Assembly (NCBI GenBank): GCA_004561775.1
Contig: SFUD01000019.1
Span: 1-8,501, forward strand
DNA length: 8,501 bases
Origin: a bacterium
GTDB lineage: Bacteria; Bacteroidota; Bacteroidia; Bacteroidales; UBA932
Direction of reading: 5' to 3'
How positions within the stretch are numbered: position 1 is the first letter of the stretch; the number at the start of each line of letters is the position of its first letter. The notes below the pieces were generated by a model. That model was not told where the DNA came from. It saw only the letters and a list, made by a program, of their open reading frames with translations, and did not search any database. Below are positions 1 through 5,639 of this stretch, piece by piece. The position numbers were made by a program, and so were the translations under genes.

Positions 1-254
1 GGGAGAATGAGGTCACCTCAACAAGAGGCAGCATAGAGTACAAAGCGGCCTCCTGCACCTCTCTTCCCGATGTTATTACCTCCTCCCGCACCCTGCTCTC
101 TCTGCACACCTTTGCCCCTGCAGCAACAGAGAATGCCTCACTCACCTTTAAAGTGCTGAACTCAGCGGGCACCGCAATTGTTGGAAAGAGCGTCCCTGCG
201 CTTCCGCTCAAGCGCAACACCATAACCAACGTGCAGTACACCGCACCGCTATAA
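1..254 (+). CDS. C-terminal end of a fimbrillin-like surface protein (partial)
   Basis: A reading frame enters from the left edge (first full codon at 3) and runs without a stop to TAA at 252-254, giving 83 residues. No start is present, so the gene begins outside the window. The end reads VPALPLKRNTITNV followed by QYTAPL. Seen: alternating polar and hydrophobic residues suggesting beta strands (LTFKVL, AIVGKS) and a terminal PLKRNTITNV motif. From family knowledge, FimB/Mfa2 and DUF6562-like fimbrillin proteins of Bacteroidales often finish in a P(L/V)KRN-x-x-T strand close to the C terminus, where the last strands complete the second beta-sandwich domain. The assignment rests on this short motif and the beta pattern. 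Another secreted beta-sandwich lipoprotein is possible. It faces the ATPase gene tail to tail with a 21-bp gap. Confidence 0.5.
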   Translation, partial: ENEVTSTRGSIEYKAASCTSLPDVITSSRTLLSLHTFAPAATENASLTFKVLNSAGTAIVGKSVPALPLKRNTITNVQYTAPL

Positions 255-275
255 CAATATACATCTCTGGCTGCA

Positions 276-1550
276 TCAATCTTTTAAACATCCAATTGGT
301 ACTACAAAGACTCCGTCCGGACGGCGGTAAACATATTGTCCAACACCTGTCAACACCATAAGGAATGAAGGGGATTTCATTCTCTCTGTATCTATCTTAG
401 ATGAGAGAGACTTTAAGGTCTCCGCTCCCTTTTCTATGTTATCCTTGCCCCCAAGTTTAATCTCTATAAGAGCATATTCGCCATTTCTGCGGTGCAGGAC
501 GGCATCACACTCCAATCCAGAGGAATCTCTGAAACGGTAGAGATTACCGTCGAGAGCATCGGCATAGGTACGTAAATCTCTCACCGCCATAGACTCAAAA
601 TATAAACCAAAGGTTGGTAAGTCGTTCAGGAGGTCATTGGGGCCAATGGATAAAGCGGCCGTAGCAATACTCGGATCTATAAAATACCTGGTATCGGAAG
701 ACTGTATGGCAGACTTGCTTCTCAGATTGGGATTCCAAGCCGGCATATCTTCCAATACAAAGAGTTTTTTCAGAGCATCTGCATAATCGGAGAGAGTCTC
801 GTATGTAATGGATGAATTATCATTCTCTTTAATATCTGCACACATTTTGTTGAAACTGGTTGCAGAGCCTGTATTCCTGGCATAGGATCGGAGGAGAAGT
901 CTTGTGCGCTCACTGCTTCTGCGCACATTATCCACTCTATGAATATCTACTTTATAGATAGCTTCATAATAGTCTCGCGCCTGGTCAAGTGCCAGTTCCC
1001 CCTTCATAAAAGTGGATTGGGGCCAACCTCCACGGCAAATCAGAAAGGCCAATCTTTCCAAGTCCATTGAGAACTCAAAAGGGTCAAAAATCTCTCCTTT
1101 GAAGAGTTGGGAAAGACTTACTGCACCGCTGCTCTCTCCAGACTCCCAAAGGCTCATAGGACGCATATTAATCCATCCGAACCTACCAGTTCCGCTATGT
1201 CTGCGCTTCTCCTCATCCACCGGCACACTGCTGCCTGTAAGCACAAACTGACCCATTTCACCGCGCCTGTCAACCTCGCTGCGGACCATGTCCCATATCT
1301 CGGGAATTGTTTGCCACTCATCTATGAGGCGTGGAGTTCCACCTTCCAGGAGTCTCTTTGGAAGAATCTGAATAGTCTCCAGGGCATTGTTCAGCTCTGA
1401 AGGATCGCCCAAATCCAGTAGCGTTTTAGCAACTTGTTTTGCTGTTGTGGTTTTACCGCACCATTTGGGGCCTTGTACCAAAACAGCACCTTTACCCAAA
1501 AGTTTGCGCCTCAATAGTTCGTCTGCAATACGGTGTTTGTAGGTCTTCAT
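276..1550 (-). CDS. DUF4143-family AAA ATPase with C-terminal PD-(D/E)XK-like domain
   Basis: The product has 424 residues from the ATG at 1550. A longer open frame extends to 1691, but its extra 47 codons run through the 23-bp-period repeats, the predicted promoter and the end of the next gene, so I reject that start. Seen: Walker A GPKWCGKT at 27-34, Walker B LIDE at 75-78, a sensor-like LTGSS at 104-108, a helical and probably winged-helix middle (about 210-265), then IDPSIA near 291-296 and a C-terminal ECD (347-349) with EIK (363-365). Known: AAA_14/DUF4143 proteins pair an ATPase core with a PD-(D/E)XK-like fold. They are abundant in Bacteroidales, often as several paralogues per genome, and their cellular role is unsettled. 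Inference: nucleic-acid-associated ATPase. The iterated sites just upstream suggest that its dose is controlled. All the motifs are intact, so it is unlikely to be a pseudogene. Confidence 0.9.
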   Translation of the reverse strand: MKTYKHRIADELLRRKLLGKGAVLVQGPKWCGKTTTAKQVAKTLLDLGDPSELNNALETIQILPKRLLEGGTPRLIDEWQTIPEIWDMVRSEVDRRGEMGQFVLTGSSVPVDEEKRRHSGTGRFGWINMRPMSLWESGESSGAVSLSQLFKGEIFDPFEFSMDLERLAFLICRGGWPQSTFMKGELALDQARDYYEAIYKVDIHRVDNVRRSSERTRLLLRSYARNTGSATSFNKMCADIKENDNSSITYETLSDYADALKKLFVLEDMPAWNPNLRSKSAIQSSDTRYFIDPSIATAALSIGPNDLLNDLPTFGLYFESMAVRDLRTYADALDGNLYRFRDSSGLECDAVLHRRNGEYALIEIKLGGKDNIEKGAETLKSLSSKIDTERMKSPSFLMVLTGVGQYVYRRPDGVFVVPIGCLKD

Positions 1551-1574
1551 ACAAATATCAGATGAATGCGTATG

Positions 1575-1582
1575 CAAAGATA
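1575..1582 (-). promoter_or_regulatory. Predicted -7 box of the ATPase gene
   Basis: On the minus strand this reads TATCTTTG, an exact match to the Bacteroides -7 consensus TAnnTTTG. A transcript starting about 7 bases downstream (near 1568) would have a leader of about 18 nt before the ATG at 1550. No TTTG lies 19-21 bp upstream. That position is occupied by the first of the 23-bp-period repeats, so a repeat-binding protein would contact the core promoter region. Confidence 0.45.
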
Positions 1583-1587
1583 TTAAA

Positions 1588-1647
1588 TATTCCGCAACTT
1601 TTTGCCGTTTTATTCCGCAACTTTTGGTCAAGTTATTCCGCAACTTT
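1588..1647 (-). repeat. Three 14-bp direct repeats at exact 23-bp period (operator-like iterons)
   Basis: The minus-strand unit AAAGTTGCGGAATA occurs, identical each time, at 1588-1601, 1611-1624 and 1634-1647. The starts are exactly 23 bp apart and the two 9-bp spacers differ in sequence. About two helical turns of spacing would place the sites on roughly one face of the DNA. The ATPase-proximal copy lies immediately upstream of the predicted -7 box, and the distal copy supplies the last codons and stop of the upstream lipoprotein gene. Inference: binding array for a regulator, possibly autoregulation of the ATPase. An iteron role in replication is less likely because no replication gene is present. 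Confidence 0.7.
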
Positions 1648-2625
1648 GCGGGAGAAGAGCCTCTCCAGCACCACTTGAGCTCTTGGAGCATCTTTAAGCA
1701 GCACGCGTTTCTCCTTATCTAGCAGATAGAGGCTTGGAATGGCGCGCAGAATGTAGATTCTGCCGGCATTTATACTTTGGCTATCATCCCTTGCATATAT
1801 CCACTCTTTGGGATAGTCCTTAAGGTTGGCCCTCCAGCTATCAAGATCCTGGTCTACGTAGAGCGCCAGCAGTGCAAGACTCCCCTCCTCCACCATCCGC
1901 TGCACAAGAGGTGCCTGAGAGAGTTCTTTAAGCATCTGCGCGCAGGCGGGGCAATCGGGATTATTAAAGAAAATAATTGTATAATCTGCTTTTATGCCAT
2001 AGAGAGAGCCCTCCCTAAGGTGCCAGGGGTCTCCCCCTACGCAATATTTGTATTTTATATCTGCCGCCTTGGCACCCTTGCGGTTTACAAGCAACTGCTC
2101 CATCTGGAACCTGAAGGTACCTTTGCTCTCCTCCTCCAGCGACTGCGAAGCTAAAAGCTCCTCCACAACAGGAATATAGAGCTCCTCGTTAAGCAGAGGC
2201 GAGTTTGGGTCGTATAAAAAGAGTTCCGAGTAGTGCACAATTTTGAGCAAAAGGCTCTTGCTGCCTTTAAGATAGAGAGAGTCGGCACTCCCGACAGCCC
2301 TTCTTATCTCCCGATTGCAGAGTTCCTCCCTTCCCTCGCTGTAGAGGCCGGAGAGGAGCGCAAAATAATTTTTGAAGACTCCTGCCCACTCTGCGCTGTC
2401 TATCTGGCTGCCCTCTATCTGGCCGCTCTCTGCTGCGGAGATATATTTGTCCCAATAGTGCTCTACAAGATATTGCGCCTTCTGCACCGGCTGCGAGATA
2501 GCAAGCGGCGCCTTGGGATAGGGAAATTTAGGGGCCTCCTCGCTCTTGCCTGTACAGGCTGATAAAAAAATAAGCACCACTAAGGATGCCATTGCAGGGA
2601 GAATTGACTTTAATGTAACTCTCAT
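1633..2625 (-). CDS. DUF5106-like lipoprotein with thioredoxin-fold C-terminal domain
   Basis: The product has 330 residues. The N terminus is a lipoprotein signal: K6, a hydrophobic stretch from about 9 to 21, then the lipobox LSAC with lipidated Cys24. An all-helical segment (about 45-180) resembles the DUF5106 region found before thioredoxin domains in Bacteroidales. From about 195 a thioredoxin-like fold follows: strand YTIIFF, NNPDCPACAQM with the CPAC active site at 225-228, and RAIPSLYLLD with the cis-proline at 297. Inference: membrane-anchored, periplasm-facing thiol-disulfide oxidoreductase or reductase. The electron donor and target are unknown. The last residues KVAE and the stop are encoded by a copy of the 23-bp-period repeat, so the original C terminus may have been altered. 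Its start is 16 bp after tRNA-Gln on the same strand, so the two probably share a transcript. Confidence 0.85.
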   Translation of the reverse strand: MRVTLKSILPAMASLVVLIFLSACTGKSEEAPKFPYPKAPLAISQPVQKAQYLVEHYWDKYISAAESGQIEGSQIDSAEWAGVFKNYFALLSGLYSEGREELCNREIRRAVGSADSLYLKGSKSLLLKIVHYSELFLYDPNSPLLNEELYIPVVEELLASQSLEEESKGTFRFQMEQLLVNRKGAKAADIKYKYCVGGDPWHLREGSLYGIKADYTIIFFNNPDCPACAQMLKELSQAPLVQRMVEEGSLALLALYVDQDLDSWRANLKDYPKEWIYARDDSQSINAGRIYILRAIPSLYLLDKEKRVLLKDAPRAQVVLERLFSRKVAE

Positions 2626-2641
2626 ATTGTTAGAAAATTAT

Positions 2642-2715
2642 TGGTTGAGATACCAGGATTCGAACCTGGACAGACAGAACCAAAATCTGTAGTGCTACCA
2701 TTACACCATATCTCA
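2642..2715 (-). tRNA. tRNA-Gln (anticodon TTG), CCA encoded
   Basis: The minus strand folds into a full cloverleaf: acceptor TGAGATA with TATCTCA (7 bp), D arm with AATGGTAG in the loop, anticodon stem ACAGA/TCTGT around loop TTTTGGT with anticodon TTG, a 4-nt variable region, and T stem CCAGG/CCTGG around TTCGAAT. Discriminator A is at 2645 and CCA is encoded at 2642-2644, giving 74 nt in all. It decodes CAA and, by wobble, CAG. It has its own consensus promoter, overlapping the end of yqaA. No terminator separates it from the lipoprotein gene 16 bp downstream. Confidence 0.97.
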
Positions 2716-2723
2716 AAGAGTTG

Positions 2724-2755
2724 CAAATTTATAAAGTTAATTTCAATTGAACAAA
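2724..2755 (-). promoter_or_regulatory. Bacteroides-type promoter of tRNA-Gln
   Basis: On the minus strand, TTTG (2752-2755) is followed after exactly 20 bp by TAAATTTG (2724-2731). This fits the Bacteroides sigma-ABfr consensus of -33 TTTG, 19-21 bp, -7 TAnnTTTG. The -7 box ends 9 bp before the first tRNA base, so transcription starts a few nt upstream of the mature 5' end. The -33 element lies inside the last codons of yqaA. Confidence 0.75.
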
Positions 2756-3207
2756 TTTAAGAAGGCTTCTCCATAATATGCATAGAGTATGCTCCAAACT
2801 GCAAAGCGAATAGCCTTGCCTATGAACATATAGATAGAGCATCGCAAGAAGTTGAGCCTGTAGAAGCCCAGAGCCACCGCAAAGAGGTCTCCCACTATGG
2901 GCGCCCAGCAGAATAGGGCAATGAAGGCACCCCAGCGCTCTATTGCCCGCTGCTGCCCCTCCAGCCGCTCTTTGGAGATGCCAAACCAGCGCTCCAGCCA
3001 CTCCCATTTGCCCGCATATCCCAACCAGTAGGAGGTTAGTCCGCCCAGCCAGTTGCCCAACGTTGCCACTATGCAGGAGATAAGAGGGCTGTAACCGGCA
3101 ATCAGGATGCCAACTATAAGGAACTCCGAACTGAAGGGAATTACTGTTGCAGCAAGGAATGTTCCTATGAAGAGACCTATATAGCCCCACTCCCCAAATA
3201 TCTCCAT
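2743..3207 (-). CDS. YqaA/DedA-family inner-membrane protein
   Basis: The product has 154 residues, mostly hydrophobic. Seen: an N-terminal membrane segment (about 8-24), then IPFSSEFL with acidic Glu28, a second segment (about 29-50), GNWLGG (51-56) leading into SYWLGY, an amphipathic linker rich in charged residues (68-92), and membrane segments about 94-115 and 122-146 with GDLFAVALGF. This order (PxSSE, GN/LGG, GD.a..a.G) fits the short YqaA branch of the SNARE-associated/DedA (VTT) family, for which lipid scramblase or transporter roles have been proposed. Length is normal for the branch. Its ATG overlaps the tadA stop by one base (TGATG), so translation is probably coupled. A different long open frame within this span is a shadow, because the membrane pattern and family motifs are only in this frame. 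Confidence 0.85.
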   Translation of the reverse strand: MEIFGEWGYIGLFIGTFLAATVIPFSSEFLIVGILIAGYSPLISCIVATLGNWLGGLTSYWLGYAGKWEWLERWFGISKERLEGQQRAIERWGAFIALFCWAPIVGDLFAVALGFYRLNFLRCSIYMFIGKAIRFAVWSILYAYYGEAFLNLFN

Positions 3208-3641
3208 CAGCCTCTGCGGTTTTTAAAGAACTCTGTTACAATTGCGCCGCACTCCTCTTTAAGGATGCCTGCGCTCACCTTTGTCTTGGGGTGCAGCAGA
3301 TTTGGAGAATAGAGAGTATAACCTCTCTTTGGGTCCGACGCCCCATAGACAAGCCTTCCCAGCTGCGCCCAACCAAGCGCTGCGGCGCACATTGGGCAGG
3401 GCTCTACGGTAACATAGATTGTTGCATCTGTAAGGTATTTGCCGCCAAAAGCATCTGTTGCCATTGTAATTGCCTGCATCTCTGCGTGGGCGGTAGGGTC
3501 TGTAAGTGTCTCTGTCATATTGTGCGACCTTGCTATAACCTTCCCATTTACCACCACTACCGCTCCAATGGGCACCTCGCCCCGCTCTGCCGCATAGTTT
3601 GCCTGCTGCAGCGCAAGCCTCATAAATCTCTCATCCTCCAT
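3207..3641 (-). CDS. tadA: tRNA-specific adenosine deaminase (nucleoside deaminase)
   Basis: The product has 144 residues from the ATG at 3641. An upstream TTG at 3671 would add ten residues, but it would overlap the predicted -7 box. Seen: zinc and catalytic motif HAE at 52-54 (zinc His52, proton-shuttle Glu54) and PCPMC at 81-85 (zinc ligands Cys82 and Cys85), preceded by GEVPIGAVVV, and followed by GASDPKRG and a charged C-terminal helix. This is the classic TadA pattern. The enzyme converts adenosine 34 to inosine in the anticodon of tRNA-Arg(ACG) in the cytoplasm. A guanine or other nucleoside deaminase of the same fold cannot be excluded, but the motifs, length and housekeeping context favour TadA. 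It is first in a two-gene leftward unit with yqaA, with a 1-base overlap. Confidence 0.92.
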   Translation of the reverse strand: MEDERFMRLALQQANYAAERGEVPIGAVVVVNGKVIARSHNMTETLTDPTAHAEMQAITMATDAFGGKYLTDATIYVTVEPCPMCAAALGWAQLGRLVYGASDPKRGYTLYSPNLLHPKTKVSAGILKEECGAIVTEFFKNRRG

Positions 3642-3658
3642 AAAATTAAACTTTGTCG

Positions 3659-3666
3659 CAAACTTA
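3659..3666 (-). promoter_or_regulatory. Predicted -7 box of tadA-yqaA
   Basis: The minus strand reads TAAGTTTG, matching TAnnTTTG. Transcription would begin near 3652, about 11 nt before the tadA ATG at 3641. No TTTG is found at 19-21 bp upstream. The box lies within about 30 bp of the opposite-strand -7 box for the gldE-like gene, so this short AT-rich gap probably holds two divergent promoters. Confidence 0.4.
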
Positions 3667-3689
3667 ATCAAAAAGAAGAAATTCTTTAC

Positions 3690-3697
3690 TATATTTG
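3690..3697 (+). promoter_or_regulatory. Predicted -7 box of the gldE-like gene
   Basis: Reads TATATTTG, an exact TAnnTTTG match. A start of transcription near 3704 would leave a leader of about 18 nt before the TTG at 3722. The box covers the other candidate start codon (TTG at 3695), which argues against that start. No clear TTTG is present 19-21 bp upstream. Confidence 0.45.
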
Positions 3698-3721
3698 CAG
3701 CAAACCAATACTATTAATATT

Positions 3722-4846
3722 TTGGAACCTCCCAGTTGCATAATAGCACTACAGACTACGCTACTCGCCTCAGATGCAGGCGACCCCTCGGCGGCCATTG
3801 CCGGGAGACCTCTCTCGGCGCTAATCTATTTAGGAATAGCACTTATACTGCTTCTAGTCTGCTCAGCCCTTATATCGGGAAGCGAGACAGCCTTCTTTTC
3901 ACTCACTCCAAAGCAACTGGATGCGCTTGAGGAGAAGGATGACAGCACCAGCAACCGCATCTTGCAACTGCTCAAAAAGCCAAACTACCTGCTTGGCACC
4001 ATTCTGCAGCTAAATAACTTTGTAAATATTCTTATTGTGCTAATTACGGGCGTGCTGCTGAAGAGCCTTGTAGATTTGCACGATTCGCCTGTGCTGCAGT
4101 TTATTGTTAATACTGTGGTGGTAACCTTCATAATTGTGCTCTTTGGGGAGGTTATGCCAAAGCTCATTGCCAACCACACTCCTGTAAAATTTGCAGGCTT
4201 TATGAGCAAGCCTCTCTGGCTGCTGCGCTACCTTACATATCCCTTCTCCCGAATTATGGAGAAGATTACCATTAAAGTGGAGAACAGTATGCCAAAGGAG
4301 GATGTGACACTTGAAGACCTCTCCAAGGCTGTGGAGATTGCAGGTCCTGCCTCAGGCCAGGAGAAGAAGATGCTTAAGGGCATTGTAAAATTGCCGGTTA
4401 CCTCCGTAAAGAAGATTATGAAGCCAAGAGTGGAGGTGGCCTACGTAGATATGGAGATGAGCAACAGAGAGGTTATTGAGAGGGCCACCCAATGCGGTTT
4501 TTCCCGATTGCCTGTCTGCCGCGAGGATTTGGATGACATAAGGGGCTTTGTTTATATAAAGGACCTTATGCCCTTCCTGCTGCCGGAGAATAGCACCTAC
4601 GACTGGAAGAAGCATATCCGCGAGGTCTATTTTGTTCCCGAAAGCAAAAAGATAAATGACCTTTTGGAGGAGTTCCGCCAGAAGAGGATTCATATGGCTG
4701 TTGTGGTAGATGAGTACGGCGGCACAGATGGAATTGTTACCCTGGAGGATATTCTGGAGGAGATAGTGGGAGAGATAGTGGACGAATCGGACAAAGAGGC
4801 ACCGCAGCAACAGCAACAGCAGCAGCAGCAACAACAGCAAGCATAG
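3722..4846 (+). CDS. gldE: GldE-like CNNM/CBS-domain membrane protein, CorC/HlyC domain absent, polyQ tail
   Basis: The product has 374 residues from TTG at 3722. No in-frame ATG exists before the membrane domain, and TTG at 3695 would give 383 residues. Seen: a first membrane segment (about 31-54) running into SGSETAFFSL, further segments about 96-117 and 124-143, GEVMPKLIA (142-150), and two CBS repeats (about 229-283 and 299-354), the second with VVVDEYGGTDGIVTLEDILEEIVGEI. This is the CNNM/DUF21 plus CBS-pair layout of Bacteroidota GldE, related to CorB/C transporters. GldE is named from gliding motility, but non-gliding Bacteroidales also carry it, where a cation-transport or envelope role is more likely. 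Odd: family members usually continue into a CorC/HlyC domain of about 80 residues. Here the protein stops right after CBS2 with EAP, twelve Gln and Ala. The neighbouring PPTase is the usual partner in Bacteroidales. Confidence 0.85.
   Translation: MEPPSCIIALQTTLLASDAGDPSAAIAGRPLSALIYLGIALILLLVCSALISGSETAFFSLTPKQLDALEEKDDSTSNRILQLLKKPNYLLGTILQLNNFVNILIVLITGVLLKSLVDLHDSPVLQFIVNTVVVTFIIVLFGEVMPKLIANHTPVKFAGFMSKPLWLLRYLTYPFSRIMEKITIKVENSMPKEDVTLEDLSKAVEIAGPASGQEKKMLKGIVKLPVTSVKKIMKPRVEVAYVDMEMSNREVIERATQCGFSRLPVCREDLDDIRGFVYIKDLMPFLLPENSTYDWKKHIREVYFVPESKKINDLLEEFRQKRIHMAVVVDEYGGTDGIVTLEDILEEIVGEIVDESDKEAPQQQQQQQQQQQQA
4806..4841 (+). repeat. CAG/CAA microsatellite encoding polyglutamine
   Basis: Twelve consecutive Gln codons, a mix of CAG and CAA, lie at the 3' end of the gldE-like gene, followed by one Ala codon and TAG. 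The trinucleotide period makes the tract prone to slippage in whole codons, which would change tail length without breaking the frame. Confidence 0.9.
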
Positions 4847-4923
4847 CTGCTAATGCCGCAGCCCAATCCAGCGGCGCAAAGAGAGCAACTAATTGACAAA
4901 CAATAAAATATTATAATATTAAA

Positions 4924-5559
4924 ATGGGACTATACAGCAGAAAAGAGCTTGACAATGGCGCGGAAATAGCCGTCTGGGAGGTTACCGAATCGGAAGAGGA
5001 ACTTCTTAGCATCATCTCCATACCCAACGAAGAACTTGACGAACTCTTTCTTACAAAGAGCGGTGCGCGCCGCAGAGAGAAACTGGCAATACGCGCATTG
5101 CTTAACACAATCTTTGAAGATAAGGTCTATCTTGGACATCACGACAACGGCAGCCCCTTTATTCAGAACAACCCCGTTCATATAAGCATTACACATACAG
5201 ACAGGTTTGTGGCAATCATTCTCCATAAGACAGAGGATGTGGGAATAGATATTGAATCGCTCAGCCGCGACTTCTCCGCTGTAGAGAAGAAGGCCCTCTC
5301 TGAGGATGAGGTGGATGACCTCTCGGATAAGAACCGCAACCAGCAGCTTGCTATCTACTGGTGCGCCAAAGAGGCTCTCTATAAGAGAATGAGCCGCAAC
5401 GGAGTGGATTTTGCCAAGCAGATGGAGGTAGAGAGATTCACCCCTCACGACGAGGGAAAAATAGAGGCCACCTTTACGGATAAAGATGGCCTGGAAGAGG
5501 AATTCGAATTAGAATACGAAATCTTTGATAATCACCTGCTGGTCTGGCTAGTAGGCTAG
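4924..5559 (+). CDS. 4'-phosphopantetheinyl transferase
   Basis: The product has 211 residues from ATG at 4924. Seen: an N-terminal half with RREKLAIRALLNTIF (50-64) and GSPFI, the substrate strand ISITHT (87-92), the magnesium-binding motif VGIDIE (106-111; Asp109 and Glu111) and WCAKEALYK (146-154; third acidic residue Glu150). These are the signature motifs of the Sfp/EntD-type superfamily. The enzyme transfers phosphopantetheine from coenzyme A to a serine of acyl or peptidyl carrier proteins, turning apo- into holo-ACP in the cytoplasm. The two-half length fits the Sfp-like pseudo-dimeric type better than the short AcpS type (about 120 residues). It lies 77 bp after the gldE-like gene on the same strand, probably one transcript, and is closed by the terminator at 5597-5632. 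Confidence 0.93.
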   Translation: MGLYSRKELDNGAEIAVWEVTESEEELLSIISIPNEELDELFLTKSGARRREKLAIRALLNTIFEDKVYLGHHDNGSPFIQNNPVHISITHTDRFVAIILHKTEDVGIDIESLSRDFSAVEKKALSEDEVDDLSDKNRNQQLAIYWCAKEALYKRMSRNGVDFAKQMEVERFTPHDEGKIEATFTDKDGLEEEFELEYEIFDNHLLVWLVG

Positions 5560-5587
5560 CCGCCGCACTACATCTGCCCACAGCACG

Positions 5588-5623
5588 GCATCTTTCAGCA
5601 GCGCTGCATCTTTCAGCAGCACT
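5588..5623 (+). repeat. Tandem 18-bp duplication
   Basis: Two adjacent 18-bp copies, each beginning GCATCTTTCAGCAGC, at 5588-5605 and 5606-5623. They differ at one base (GCT versus ACT at the end). The duplication forms most of the terminator stem between the convergent PPTase and groEL genes. Confidence 0.85.
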
Positions 5624-5632
5624 GCTTTTTTT
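5597..5632 (+). terminator. Rho-independent terminator after the PPTase gene
   Basis: Left arm AGCAGCGCTGC (5597-5607), 8-nt loop ATCTTTCA (5608-5615), right arm GCAGCACTGCT (5616-5626): 10 of 11 positions pair, with one C-A mismatch. A run of seven T (5626-5632) follows. The T run exists only in the + direction, so it ends the gldE-PPTase transcript. groEL, coming from the other side, has no T run after the same hairpin. Confidence 0.85.
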
Positions 5633-5639
5633 CGCCACA

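Noticed and set aside
1551..1691. N-terminal extension of the ATPase (start at 1691)
   Set aside because: The extra codons read through the 23-bp-period repeats and the -7 box and overlap the lipoprotein gene; the conserved protein starts at MKTYKHRIADELL.
2729..3190. Alternative 153-residue frame overlapping yqaA
   Set aside because: It lacks family motifs and a sensible membrane pattern; the YqaA frame has both and is coupled to tadA.
4893..4917. TTGACA and TATAAT before the PPTase gene
   Set aside because: The spacing is 13 bp instead of about 17, Bacteroidota do not use these boxes as their main consensus, and the region is simply AT-rich.
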